A stretch of DNA of 64,000 nt from Pyxicephalus adspersus (GCF_032062135.1 NC_092868.1:46661103-46725102), one strand, 5' to 3'; shown: positions 1-11,881, counted from the stretch's first letter. The notes: generated by a model not told the origin, from the sequence alone. Translations and numbers: made by a program.

Positions 1-1867
1 AGAGTACTTGTGTGGTGGTCAGTAGGAAGAATGTCTCTTACATTGCCGGCCTGTGAAAAGAATGTCACCCTTACAAATGTTTAATTGGTGTCAGTTAAAT
101 TGATGTGAAAGGCACCAATTGCTCCTTGCTCAAAGATCCTTTAGCTACCTCTGAACGAACCCTGGTTGAGAAACACTTAGCTAAGGCAGCAGAGCTGCAA
201 TGTTATGGTTATATTATACATTAGGGAGCACTCCCATTGACTGCTAGTTGGTACAGTATACTCCATGCTGGTTTATGGTAGCTTGCTGAAGCAAGAGGGC
301 TCCCAACTGGGCACATCCCATAGCAATGTCTGTACTATGCCTGCACACTGTGAGCTTCCCTCACCAGTCATGATCTCCCAAGCTATGCACGGAGACCCCA
401 TGATGAGCAAAGGGTCTCCCAACTAGGCAACATGGGAGCAAGGTGGCTCCCAACTGGGCAATTGCCAGATCAATGTTCGAATATTATATAGATCAAACCT
501 CTATCAGGAACGCCTTGGTCTTCAATGTCTAATGTGTTAAAAACATTACATAGTTTATGCCAGGTTTCACATATAGTCAAGACACATACAGACATCCAAT
601 GGACAACAGAAGATTGTTGCTAGGAATTATCTTTCATGATTGGTTATACTGACAGATAAATCAACTACCGCTATACACGCAGCGCCGCTCTTTTCTCTGG
701 AGGGGGGAAGGGGGTGGACGAGAAAGCGGCACCTCACTGTGCTCACCTCTATAGGAGGGAACAGCAGTCATTCCCAACTAGTCATTCATTAATCAGCCAT
801 GTCAGATTTCTTGCCTGAGTTAACCATGACCATTCGTCTCAGGCGACTATTATCTGATATGTGCACATGCACAGCTTTAGGCTCTGCTGCATACATGTGT
901 ATACAATATTATGCAGACTAAGCAAAGTAAGAAAAACTGGACACTCATCAGGGGTTTGTTCTTTCCTTTGCTATCTTATGGGCAAGTTCTGGGTGGGAAG
1001 GAGATATGACTGCAGTGTTCTCCCCAGCACTTTTTTAGCCACCGGCACGTTTTAGCAACCACCCGGCTGTTTTTGGGTGGTTACTGATGAGTTGGGTCAC
1101 AGTACAGGGGCTGCCACCCGCCTACAGCTTCCTCCCACCCACCTGAAAAAAATTTCTGGGTTGAGCATTAGACTGTACTCCTTAACTTTTACAGATAAAA
1201 TAGTGTCACCCACCTAGTTGTGATTTGTATAGGAATTGGGACTCAACTTTAATGTTGTAGGTCAGTCAGCCTATTAATTGCCTTCCTTATAACCACCCCC
1301 CTATTCTCCACCAATGTGGTAAATTCATTTTTATTATATACCTTGGTTTAGACCCTGTGGTATCATAATTGGGTCTCTGTGCATGGCCAGGAAGACCATT
1401 ACTAATGGGAGAAGATCACGGTGTGCAAAACCAAAGAGTAGACTAGGGGTCAGCTTAAAAAGTCTGTGTTTGTCCCCCCAAAAATGCTTTAAGATCACCT
1501 AACCCTCCATTACAGCAAATACCCCCCTCCTGTGTGCGATGTAAAAAGGCAGACTATTCAGAACAGCATGACATTGTATTGGAAACCCTGATCTGCATCG
1601 TCTTATAACATAGCACACCACAACATATGGCATGTGCATTGTGGTGCACCTCAGTATAGGTCCCTTGCCACCTATTGTACTCATACATTGGGATTTCAGT
1701 CTAAATAAACAGCATGAAGTACTGTGCGTTACAATGTATTGCAGAGATTTAGAATTAGATACATGTTTTTCTTAGTTTGCTGTAACCCCTTTTACACTCT
1801 TATCCCAGCCACAGGTCTACATGTGCTTTAGGTTATTATATAGCAATATTAGTGCAGGAGGACTTAC
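1..1867. other. Presumed intron 1 of CRIM1-like unit D; no exon seen
   Basis: This stretch lies 3' of the unit D first exon. I searched it for the second exon found in units A and B (Asp-rich linker followed by the first six-Cys module) and did not find it. Three near-identical pieces of the type GGCTCCCAACTGGGCA lie at about 298-475. A C/G-rich patch at about 1,030-1,150 carries repeated CCACCC motifs and looks like part of a dispersed repeat. Nothing else is recognised. Confidence 0.5.
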
Positions 1868-2156
1868 CTTTGCATACCCCAATATCAGGGATTTCCACAA
1901 GCTGAAGGCCAGTGAGGTTCACACATTTTGTGCCACTGTCACAGTAGCCATAATCCCAGTCTGGCCCTCCGCAGCGTTCCCACTTCTGCTTAGCGCATTG
2001 ACTACAACCACACCCGCATGGATCCAAAGTTCTGTGTCCAGTACAGGGTGTAAGATATTGCGGGCATTTTCTTTTATCACAAGCAGTACAATTATACGCT
2101 GCGGTTGCTTGCTTCCAGCAAATACATAGAGTTAGCAGAAGTGACACGAATCTCAT
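1868..2156 (-). CDS. CRIM1-like secreted protein, unit D, exon 1 (partial gene)
   Basis: First coding exon of a secreted cysteine-rich protein; later exons would lie beyond base 1. It starts at the ATG at 2,156-2,154 and ends at a GTAAGT donor after 1,868. Its 289 nt (phase 1) equal the unit B exon exactly. The product begins with a hydrophobic signal peptide ending near ATA (about residue 19), followed by an IGFBP N-domain-like segment with 12 Cys, a CGCGCxxC core and a CGG motif. NCT and NLT glycosylation sequons are present, as in unit B. There are no frameshifts or stops, so this copy may be functional. The family assignment rests on the cysteine pattern and on the downstream exons seen in units A and B. 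Whether the rest of the gene is intact cannot be seen here. Confidence 0.82.
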
Positions 2157-2375
2157 TTTTCACCTTCTTCACTTCACCACCACACCACAAAATTCTCTTT
2201 CTGTCTCTTGTATCTAATGACCGATGTTGTGAACAAATTTCCTATTTTTATTGGTATTGTGTATATGTATTGTGCAATTTAAAATAAACAGTAAACTTTA
2301 TTGCTGAGTAATGAACTCAGATGAGCAAACAAACAAGTCCCGAGCACACAGATAACTGATACAACACATTGGAAA
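2157..2375 (-). repeat. Paralogous 5' flank of unit D
   Basis: The sequence just upstream of exon 1 aligns by eye with 17,842-18,025 (unit B) and 32,342-32,525 (unit A). Shared blocks include the TTTTTCACC next to the start codon and a run containing ATGAACTCAGATGAGCAAAC. The TATA-like site of unit B is degraded here (GATACAAG). This shows that the duplicated unit included the promoter region. Confidence 0.75.
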
Positions 2376-2629
2376 TTATTACACTGGTCAACAAAAATTT
2401 ACTTGCCAAACAGATTCAAGTCATTTTATGTTATGTTTGATGCACAGATTCCAAAAATGGTATTGGTTTTGCTGGATTGGCTCTTGTTTTTTAAATAATG
2501 ACCTCAATAATAACCTCATAGCAAACTAATGAAACATGAAAATTAAACTAGATATGCCTAGGTATACAAAAATAAAATGTTAAAATACTTAATGTCAATA
2601 TATTCTATATTCAGTATATTTACAGAACT

Positions 2630-3180
2630 AATCACAAAGAAGTCATTGAAAAACTCAGTTTGTATGATTTTCTTTGTATGCTAATGATCAGGACAATCAC
2701 GTTGAAGGCTCCAGCAGTAATCTGCATCATGTGTCTATTCCATCTGCCCTGATACCTTTCTTCCATCACCTTTATATCTTGATGGAACCTCTCCCCTTGT
2801 TCCTCACTGAAATCTAGAAATGTTTGCAAATGTGTCTATACATTTAGAAAAGTTTAAGAGCAAGTTTTGTACCAGTTCTTCATTTTATGTGCATTATGGT
2901 TACCCAAAAAGTTCTTGACAACCATGACATAGCTGTGCCAGGCAGAAGCTTCAGTATCAGCCATGTAACTTGTGAAATTTTAATCATTGATCAGTTTCCG
3001 AATCTGGGGTCTGTCAAAGATTCCTGCTTTTATTTTTTCAGTACACAATCCAGGGAAGAATCTACAAATGTATTTGAAGCAATCACCGTCCTTGTTCAGA
3101 GCTCTAACAAATTGCTTAATTAATCCCAACTTTTGGAATGACCAAAATAATATTAACTTATTTTTATTCATAGCTCATAT
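2630..3180 (-). mobile_element. Remnant of a transposon-type ORF (GERFHQDI family)
   Basis: Minus-strand reading frames here, interrupted by stops and shifts, carry the pieces KLGLIKQFVRALNKDG, TEKIKAGIFDRPQIRKL, EASAWHSYVMVVKNF and EEQGERFHQDIKVMEERYQG. I recognise this as a protein-like segment that recurs in many animal genomes, apparently as a mobile or captured ORF. The superfamily is not certain. The sequence is decayed and not a functional gene. Confidence 0.5.
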
Positions 3181-3189
3181 TGGAAAGGG

Positions 3190-4429
3190 TGGCACTGGAA
3201 TACTACGATGAGCTTTAGGAGAGCGCAGAAGCAATCAGTTTATTCCTAGGTGGAGGAAGTTTACAATGACACTCATACAAGTTGCAGTCACCATTTAACC
3301 TGCCAGTATGTTTTTACATTAAGGGAGGAAATAGAAGCGCCTGATAAAGACCCAATACAAACTTGGAGAACATAGTGGTTTTGTCCTTTGGTAAGCTAGA
3401 TCCAAGTGTAGTAAAACTGAAAAGTTGCTGCTTTTGTTGAATAATCAGCAGATTTCTATATGAAATGTTGTGCAATCCAAATAATGATCAGCAACATAAG
3501 CATTTATTTCATTTTTTTTTTTTTGCAAACACCTTCCCTTCAATGTTCAGCAAACCACATGTGTTTGTTGCCTTCCAAAAGTGCTCACTGGTCCCACATC
3601 AACCCATAAAAGATCAAAGTTTCCTACAGGAGCTCAAAGCAACTTCCAAAAGCTCACAAAACTAATAGGAAAGATGAAAAGCTCAAAGATTCCCACAGGA
3701 GCTTCCATCAATCCATAGGAGCTCACAACAATCCACAAGAGCTTAAAGTTTCACACATAGGTGCGAAGTACCTTACAAGAGCTCAAAGCAATCCAAAGGA
3801 GCTCACAGCATGACAGAACAGCCCTCAACAACCTACAGGAGATCATTTATTCCATGAAATCTCACAACATCCTACATCAATGGATAAGGGCTCACAATAT
3901 TCCAAATATTCTCCAGCTCCATTCCCGCTGTCCATTCCCGCTGCCACCAGATTATCCAGGATTGCCATGAACATTTCAACTCAGCGACCAATACATAAAA
4001 GTACAGACTGCTAATAAGCCATAAAGTACAATGAACTGAGCTAATTGTGTATTCAATATACCCTAAAGCAGAATTATGTACCAGGAATATAATAAAATTA
4101 TCTTCATAGACCTGACACTCGTGTGAGGGTTGTTCCAATTGGCTTTTCAGTAAGTAGCTCTGACTGTATCTATTTGTGACTTAGTTTATTAGATTGTGTT
4201 ATAACTTGCATCAAGATGGTTCATAAATAAGAGATCTGAGACCTGACTGCTCTTTATGAGTATGCTTGGCAACAATTGTACCTCCATATTGTATAAATGT
4301 AATTTGCGGAATGTCTGATTCTGTTGACATTTTTTTTATTTTTGGTGATCAGCAATGCTCTGTAAATGAAAACAAATCTGAGATAATGCGCTACAAATCA
4401 AATAATTATACTATGTCTTCTTCTTTTGT
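3190..4429 (-). repeat. Paralogous 3' flank of unit C
   Basis: The sequence downstream of the unit C terminal exon matches the flanks of unit B (10,090-11,880) and unit A (23,745-25,214). Shared landmarks are CTCATACAAGTTGCAGTCAC, the AGAACATAGTG block and a cluster of short repeats containing GAGCTC at about 3,590-3,900. It marks the duplicated segment and contains no gene. Confidence 0.7.
3590..3900. repeat. Degenerate about 20-bp tandem repeat (CCACAGGAGCTCACA type)
   Basis: Imperfect units resembling AATCCACAGGAGCTCACAGC repeat through this interval. The same kind of repeat occurs at the same place in unit B (11,075-11,280) and unit A (24,295-24,440), so it predates the duplications. Confidence 0.7.
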
Positions 4430-4659
4430 TTAAAGCAGGTGTAGGTTGCAGCATAATCCAGGCTTGCAATCTGCCCTTTGAACTAAGACAATTCTTTTCC
4501 GTTGTGGACAGCTATAAACACATTGGTTAAAGTTACACATGCAGTAGCTGGGCAAGGTTAAGCAACAGTTTCCATTGGGAGTATTGGTGAGTGCTGGGAC
4601 CAATGGGCAGGTAGGTGTTTTTTCCTTTGGACAAGTAACATTGGCACACCAGTGCTCCA
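4430..4659 (-). pseudogene. CRIM1-like unit C, orphan terminal exon (broken)
   Basis: Homologue of the terminal exon of units A and B (VWC/antistasin-like domain, CANVTCP...GKPG-type ending). The reading frame is open to the same TAA, but several changes argue against function. The acceptor AG is now AT (4,660-4,661). Two in-frame deletions of 6 nt each shorten the exon to 230 nt from 242. The last Cys of the domain is lost (LHLL instead of LHLC), and an extra Cys appears in ADCKPG. No exons 1-3 exist between here and unit B; that space is filled with transposons. It could in principle be an alternative 3' exon of unit B, but the lost splice site makes this unlikely. Confidence 0.8.
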
Positions 4660-4661
4660 AT

Positions 4662-5650
4662 GTAAGAAAATAATATGTAACATAGTGTCAGCCATGTTCC
4701 ATTTTATGGTGATCAAAAGTGACAATCTATGTCTTGGAAAACTAAAACATTAAGTGACTTTGTCGTTGCACCAAATAGTGGAAGAAAACATTTCCAGGCA
4801 AATGAAGCCAAAATATACTCTGGTAGCTCATGTCCTCTACCTTACCTTCATTCTAGAGCTGCTCCATAAGTCTCTTTAGCCTTCTACATTTCTGGGAGTA
4901 TTGGATACCCATGTTCCCTATACGCATCCTCCAACGTCTACGTTACTGTTGAACCATGGAGGTTGGAAGATAGAACCACCTCGTTCGTGGTTGTGTTAAG
5001 ACACTTTGGGGCTCAGAGCAAAGTACATTTGTTGGCCCCCCATATGCTTGAGACAAATTGACAAAATATGAAAAAGAATACAAATAAAACCATTATCCAA
5101 ATTGAACAATAATTAAAAAAAAAATCTGAATGGAGTTAAAAAATAGGTGCTTCATTTGACCACAATACATTAGTTTAATGTACTAGGTATGAATTGATTG
5201 GATAATTTTGGTAGGTCCTTATATTATAAAGGTTTGTAAAATATAAAGCTGACTCTACACTATATAATTTGGTTGGTCCTTTACAACTACAGATACATCT
5301 AATAAAATACCCAAAACAGACTTTACATCTGTTCATCAATGTGTAAATCTTAACCTAATTTATCATAAATATTGGCTTTTAATTGGAGTAATTAAAGAGA
5401 CACATTGTGTTTACAAAAGCATCATCTCAGTTTGTTGAAAAGTTGCTATCTTGAATTGATAATAATGTTATCTCGTACACAGGAATCGTTATAATTTCCT
5501 ATTCTGAATTTAATTACAGCTCTTCCGATGTCCTTCAATTACCATTATAAATCACAACAACAAAGAATACAAATGTTATAGCAAGGGCAAATTTAAAGTA
5601 CAAAAGAATAAACAAAAGAACACTAAAAACCCAAAAAAGAAAGGTGCAGG
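4662..5650 (-). other. Relic of intron 3 of unit C
   Basis: This sequence aligns with intron 3 of unit B (12,123-15,103) and unit A (25,457-27,476) without the Tc1 and TTAA insertions of unit B. The site equivalent to the TTAA insertion is at about 5,450 (TTGAATTGATAATAATG). Homology ends near 5,640, where a transposon cluster begins. Confidence 0.65.
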
Positions 5651-5711
5651 TCAATAGATCTCCCAAAGCTTTAGGTGTTTAAACCCACTCTTATGTATTA
5701 TTGCTTAAGTA

Positions 5712-6191
5712 CGAGTAGTACCTTGTACTTAACCCTGAGTTAGGACATGCGACATACAGACGACTCCTGGATATGAACAGGGCTTCCCTGCTCGCTTGTG
5801 TGCAGGACGGAGGCTTGATGGGGGAGGGGGCAGTTTGCATGACTTGCAGAAGAAACATTTTGCTGTTCTGCAAGTTCTTGTAACTCTTTAATGATCAAGA
5901 CAAACTCTGCAGCTGTTTCTTTTTGAATATCAAAGAACAGCTTGCTCCAGAAGTTTATAAATGTCTAGGCTCCATAAGGTTTTTTTTTTTTTTTTTGCTT
6001 TATTTGTGATTACCTCACAGTGAGGATTTTATACAGTAATTGACACCACGCTGCCTAATAATATGTTGAGACAAACATCTCTCCTAATTGCATTTATTAA
6101 AATAATGTACTTGTTCGAACTTACATACAAATTCAACTTAAGAACAAACCTACAGTCCCTATCGGGTATGTAACCCAGGGACTATCTGTAT
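5712..6191. mobile_element. Dispersed repeat with terminal inverted repeats
   Basis: A second copy lies at 59,015-59,478. Both contain CTTACATACAAATTCAACTT, the AAGAACAAACCTACAGTCCC stretch and the CTCCTGGATA/CTCCTAGATA block. In the 59-kb copy the ends are inverted (TATACAGGTAGTCCTC... and its complement), which suggests a non-autonomous DNA transposon. No coding capacity is seen. Confidence 0.65.
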
Positions 6192-6229
6192 CTGTGTATG
6201 ACCTCCTCTGGCTCTGTATTCAGGACTTG

Positions 6230-8990
6230 CTTTTGCTGGAATCTTTTTGTACTACATTACCGGTGGGCTCCCGCTCCCTCGCCTGATGCCATCCCTTACA
6301 CACAAAAGTCCTGGGGACAACTGTGCACTGGGAGCCTGGTATGGGTGAAGAGTGCGGCGTTAGATTGGAGGACTAGCTTCTGCCAAACATTGGTGTTGAA
6401 CCAAGGCCTTACATTACAGCAGACCAAACTACCAACAACCATGGATGATCCCAATGAACAGGACCAGCTCCTGATTGGAGCAGTAAAGTGACTGGCACAG
6501 TGCATGATTATTCAGGAGATTCAAAGACAGGATCCTGCTCATGTTGTGGTGGTCCTTTCTGTGGAACCCATGATTCCTTTACCAAAAAGTTTTCAGGTGA
6601 GAAACACAAGTTTGGGAACTTTATGAGTACTTGTAACTCTCATCTTATACTCTCATCTGGCAGAGAATTTCAGAGAGCTGGCATAGTATTCTTCTTACTC
6701 CAGGGGGTTCCCAGACATGGGCTTTCAACCTGCTTCAGTGGAAGCCCTCTCTTCAGTGGACACATTTTTCAAGGCCATGGGGATTCTGCTAAACCTGACC
6801 CGGCTTTAACTGCAGAGCAAAACTTCATTGTCTTCAGCAGAGTCACAGGCAAGCGGAGGAGTTTGCTGTCAAGTTTCGCTGCTGGGAAGTCAGTTCACAG
6901 TGGAATGAGCCAGCCTGGGCCTCTCCAATGCTATTAGAGACATTCTTGTTATTTTTCCTTTGTCAGTTTCCTTGGACGAGACTGTTTAATTTGCCATCAG
7001 GATTGATTGCAGACTTCATGAATGTCAAATCAAAAAACTTTCTACACCCATGGCATCCTCCAAAGTCCAGTCCACCTCCTACTCCGTCTATATTGTGAAG
7101 AATACGTTCACCTAATGCAATCCTGTCCATGGAAGAAATCTGGTCTTCATCTGCTTGTCTAGGTAAATATCCATTGAACCAAGCAGGTATTTTCCTAGAA
7201 ATCTGATCGCATTCTGTTAGCTGTGGAGATTTCCTTGGAATCTTCAGTAAACTATTTCCTGGCATTTATAGATAGTGGGGCAGATTGCAATTTTATGGAT
7301 AAAACTCTGGCACGTTCTTTGAGAACTCCTGTTGTTAAATGACCTAAACCATTATGTTTTTCAGCTACTGATGATTCTCCCTTGCAGCAGGGAAACCAAT
7401 ACTCTTTACTCTAGAAATTTTGGTGAAAGTTGATGCCACAGAAATTATTAATTAAACGTCAGTGCACTCGCTGGGGGACAGATTTTACGAGGAGGACGTG
7501 GCCAGAGGATGGCAGGACACTGGAGGATGCCAATGGGCAATTTTTTTAGCTATCCCGAGTGTGGCTCGGGGTTGCTGCTTTAAGCAGTTTTTTTTACCCT
7601 GAGCCAACAGGTTAAACACTGTTAGGAGCAGGTGTTCCTTTCCACATACTGATGACCTATTTGGCCAAGTTGTAAGTGCCAAAATTTTCACCTAATTGGA
7701 CCTGAGAGGAGCCTACAACCTGATCAGAATTCAGCAGGAAGATGTATAGAAAACTGCATTTCATACCAGGGATGGGCATTATGGGTATTTGGCTATGCAA
7801 TTCAGTCTTGTCAATGATCCATTGATGACATTCTTGTATTTTCTTCTTCTTTGGTTTTGCTTTGAGTTGTGCTTGTAGTAAAATCCCTTGCATAGCTCCT
7901 GCTGGAACTCTATAGTCATTGCCTGTTCAAGGCAGCCCTTGACCATATCATCAGGGATTTCATGCGTCGATATGCCACATTCCAGAGAATGCACAGTGAT
8001 TTGGATGCTCATATGCCGGTTTAGTAAAACAGTGAATTTCGCACCCCTTCCGAAATAACCTTCTGCTAAAGAATTCACAGTTGTTCAGTGAGAATGTATT
8101 CCAATTACAACGTATCCCTGACAATGTGGTCTCTGATAGGGGAGTTCAGTTTGTCTCTCAGTTCACACATTCATTCTGTGCATGCCTGAGTGTTTCTGTG
8201 TCCTTTTCCTCAGGTTTCCATCAAAACATTCATCTAAAACAAATGGTCAGAGAACGAGGCAATCCCACAAGCAGTACATCCGCTGGTTGCCAGGAGGAAT
8301 GGGCAGATTATTTTAGTAAATTAGATAAATTTTTTTTTGCTTTTAATAACTCAGTAAACTCCTCCACTAGAATCTCTCCAAAATCTGGTCTCAAGTCCAA
8401 CAAAATTTGAAGAAGGTTTCAGGGGAACAGACAAGCTTTGCTGATCATCATCCAGAAAACCAGAATTCTCTTCTGGAGATTGTTTGGGTTTCTACCCAAA
8501 TTATTACCCTTTGCCTGCCCTTGGCTTACCTTGGGCCTAAATACGTGGGTCCATACTGTATTGCTAAAAAAATATACAGGGTCATGTACAGGATAACCAG
8601 AGTATGAAGTAGAGAAGATGTATGATTTTCGCTGGGTACAAAACTCCCTCCAATATTTGATGGATTGGAAAGGTTATGGACAAGAGGAGAGAAGTTGGGT
8701 TCCAGCTCACCAAGTTCGTGTGGAAGAACTAGTCAGAAATTTTCAAAGTGAGAATCCTGAGAAACCACGAATAGAGGGTCTGGAAACTGTTCCTCGGAGA
8801 AGGGGTGGTGTTACAAGACAATTATCTGACTGGTGATCCTGTGTAGTAAGCCACTGCAGTCCAGCGCGCCTTCCTATTCCCTCCAATGGCACAACAAGCC
8901 TTCCTAGAGCAGGGGCTTGCTAAAGGCAAAGAGTGCGGTATTCGACTGGCATCTAGCAAGCACTGGTGCTGTACGAGGGCATTGTATGCA
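6230..8990 (+). mobile_element. Ty3/gypsy chromovirus-type retrotransposon, deleted and decayed
   Basis: The order on the plus strand fits a Ty3/gypsy element. A gag-like start lies at about 6,441 and is followed by broken gag frames to about 7,010. A protease motif DSGAD lies at 7,271-7,285. Most of the reverse transcriptase and RNase H is missing. An integrase piece with VVSDRG and FNNSVNSSTRISP lies at 8,081-8,400. The GPKYVGPY segment is at about 8,535-8,575, and a chromodomain with YLMDWKGYG and ERSWVPA is at about 8,650-8,720. Many stops and frameshifts separate these pieces. No clear flanking LTR pair could be identified. The intervening 7,490-8,080 segment is not recognised. Confidence 0.8.
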
Positions 8991-9244
8991 GATTTTAGCT
9001 TTAGTGAATTAATATGGCATCCACATTTTTACAAAATTACTTCTTCTTATTGTACTTAATTTAAAGATTGTAGATTAGCCACTGGAATGAGCACTTTGTG
9101 GCACAGGGCAATACCTATGTATTTCTCTTAATGTGAACCTAAAATGAGATATATTTTCTCATATCAAGTGTATGCATACTAAGAAATGTGCAAATGTAGC
9201 ACTTACTACCTCTCACAGAAATAAAGGTGCTCTCATACAATTAG

Positions 9245-9755
9245 CTCTTCTTTTTCCAAAACTTAGATGGTGGCTCAAAAATGGAACAGTCGTGTAAATC
9301 TCACTGTGCAGTTCTTGGGTGTATTCACAGATGTCTGAGACAGATCACCCACCTGCTCTCACCTTGTTGTGATATCCAACAAAGGTACAATGTTGTAGTC
9401 TGAAAAAAAAATTGAGAACTGAGTTTCATTGTCATTTTTTTAAGCAGGCATGAGGTTTATGGGTTCATGGTGGGACACTGGGGTTGCAGATGGGTTTAAA
9501 CCCATAGTGCAATTTGTTTGAATTATTTATTTATATACACTACCTATCTTTTGGTCTGCCATACCTGCAACTACAGTACAAATCCTATTTTTAATTTCAT
9601 CCAACACCTTAAAGATCATGTAAAAATAAATGTAAGTTTTTAAATGAACTCTGGACTTAATTTGTCAGTAACACTGTTAACCCCAATCTGAAATCAAAAA
9701 ATGGGTAACCAAAATCATCAACTTCCCGGTGAATAAAGTTTGTTAGTTTTGCAAT
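9245..9755 (-). repeat. Extra partial copy of the unit 3' flank
   Basis: This piece matches both 10,090-10,400 and 23,745-24,200: a block with GGTTCATGGTGGGA, then CTTTTGGTCTGCC, then TTTAAAGATCATGT and GTTTTTAAATGAACTC. The 3' flank of unit B is therefore itself partly duplicated, with a dispersed repeat between the two copies. Confidence 0.65.
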
Positions 9756-10010
9756 GCATAATGCATAGTGACGTCATGATGCAAGACCAGCCATGGGAGA
9801 GTGGGCGGGTTGTGTCCAGAGAGACAACCTGCCTACCACCCCGAGCTTGCAATTCCATACGGGAGACGTGGTCCTCAGCTCTGGCTGGTGTGCCCCCCCC
9901 CCCCCAGCGTGGTCCTTCCCTTGACCCCGCCAGACCCGCAGACCACCAAAATTTTCTCGTGGACCACTGGTTGGCAACCACTGCTCTGTAATTCTTCTTT
10001 TTTGCCACAA
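9756..10010. mobile_element. hAT-like non-autonomous element
   Basis: One end reads CAGTGGTTGCCAACCAGTGG on the minus strand, a typical hAT-type terminus. The GC-rich body (TTGCAATTCCATACGGGAGA) recurs at 26,170-26,410. Open frames here are by-products of the GC-rich repeat. Target-site duplications were not resolved. Confidence 0.5.
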
Positions 10011-10089
10011 TCTTTTCCTCAACACCCATATACTCAGTAGACTATGGACAAAAACTAGCAGCCTACGATGGTTCCATCCCAAAGGGGTC

Positions 10090-11880
10090 AACAGCATAGA
10101 TCCTGCATTTCATTTTTTAAAACTAGGTACACAGGTTCATGGTGGGAGGCCTTAGGCACATGGAGTAATGTTTGAAACCATTGTTTGTATACACACCTTA
10201 TCTTTTAGCCTATTGTACCTGCAGCTATGCTGAGTATACTCTATAAAACCTAATTTGATCCAGCATTTTAAAGATCATGTTAAAATGTGAGTTTTTAATT
10301 AAAAAGTAGATTAGTTGTCAGTAACATTACAGTTAAGCTCATTCAGAAATATCAAAATGGGTAATAAAAATATCACCAGAGTCCCAGGTAATATAGTTCT
10401 ATTTATATAATGCAGGCTGACAGATACAGAGAAAGGAAACCTGTGTTTTCTGCAGCAACACTGCTTCAGGAATAAAGTCTTTCTGCAAATGTCCTGCATG
10501 TTCGTGCTCCTCTGTGTCTTGACATCTTAATGATAATGAAAATCAGCATTACAGGCCACAGCAAACAGCAAGACAGAGTTCTAAGATCTTAGGCTGAAAT
10601 GACCAAAATAATATACCGGTATATTTTAACCCATATTGGTATTTCAAGGTTGGCACTGTCATACTATCTAAAGTTTTGAGTACATAGGAGCAATTACATC
10701 AGTCCATTTCTAAAAGGAAGAAGCTGCCACCGACTCTCATACAAGTTACGGACACCATTTAACCTTCCAAAATGTTTTTGCATTGCTGGAAGAAACAAGA
10801 GCATCTTGAACAGACCCACTACACACATAGAGAACATAGTGACTTTGCCCTTTGGTAAACTTTACCAAGTGTAGTGCAAGTTGCAAAAACATAGAAATTA
10901 GGCTTTTATATCATGCATTGCGTTACTTCTGTTGATCGATCAGTGGAGGAAAATAAACTGTGATGGTGCCATATATTTGAATATATGTAATAGTGTAGAA
11001 GAGAGCAGCAAATATATCTCTTTTTGCAGATATCTACTCTACAATAGTGAGCAAACCACATATGCAGATCACAGGAGCTCCCACAGCAACTCAGTGTTCC
11101 CATCATCCTACATAAGTCCAAAGCTTTCAACAGAATCTTACAGCAACTCATAGTAGCTCCCGACAATTCACAAGAGCTTACAGTAACCCCCAGGAGCAAT
11201 CCACAGAAGCTTACACCAATCCACAGGAGCTCATAATATCCCACAGCAATAGACAGGGGCTTACAATATTCCATAAATTACCTGATACCGGTCCCCCTGT
11301 CCAATGCAGGCAAATAGAATAGACTTTAATGGATCTTTGACTTGATATGTAATTCACTTATCACTGCCTATATGTAGCAGCACTCTGGCCCAGTAATTAT
11401 CAGCTCAGGCCACAATTGCTGCATTAGAATAAAGAAAGAAATATCTGTATTTCCTTTGATGGGCTGCTGGTAGATTGCAGAGAGTAAAAAGTAAAGCATA
11501 ACCCGCCTGTGCTCCAAAAAGTCCAATGAATCTGTTATTTAGCTAACTGGGCATTTTATTAAAAGCAGAATTATGTAGCAGAGATGTAAATAAAATAACA
11601 CCAAAGGTCTTACCCTCACCAGGATCACGGAGTAGCTCACACTGTATCCATTTTTTACTTAGTATATTATATTTATATAACATTACATCAAGACAGTTCG
11701 AATATAAGGTATCTGAAAGCGAGCATGCTTTGCAAAAATTGTACTTTATTATATTAAATATGTCCTTGCGGATTGTATTGGATTGGATTCATAGCACATA
11801 GGCAATGTTTTGTAAATCAAAACAAATCTGAGATAACAACACTAATAAAATGAATATACCCATGTCCAGTTCCTTTTTAT
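10090..11880 (-). repeat. Paralogous 3' flank of unit B
   Basis: Downstream of the unit B stop codon, matching 3,190-4,429 (unit C), 23,745-25,214 (unit A) and, in part, 33,010-33,670. It includes a GAGCTC-rich short-repeat cluster at 11,075-11,280. It contains no coding sequence. A possible distal poly(A) signal (AATAAA on the minus strand) lies at 11,555-11,560. Confidence 0.7.
11075..11280. repeat. Degenerate about 20-bp tandem repeat, unit B
   Basis: Units of the CCACAGGAGCTCACA type, with AGCTC and AGCTT variants, repeat irregularly about every 20 bases. Positional equivalent of the clusters in units A and C. Confidence 0.65.
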
Positions 11881-11881
11881 T
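11876..11881 (-). promoter_or_regulatory. AATAAA overlapping the unit B stop codon
   Basis: The stop TAA (11,883-11,881) runs straight into ATAAA, giving a poly(A) hexamer that shares its first base with the stop codon. Units A (TAAAACATT) and C (TAAACAAAA) lack it. If used, the 3' UTR would be only about 10-30 bases; the hexamer at 11,555-11,560 is an alternative. Confidence 0.4.

Noticed and set aside
4430..4659. Alternative 3' exon for unit B
   Set aside because: The acceptor AG is lost, the domain has lost its last Cys, and unit B already has its own complete terminal exon.
6488..6937. 149-codon plus-strand frame as a gene
   Set aside because: It overlaps decayed gag sequence of the Ty3/gypsy remnant in a different frame.
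9718..10097. Overlapping frames on both strands near 9.8-10.0 kb
   Set aside because: They follow a GC-rich hAT-like repeat with a second copy at 26.2-26.4 kb.
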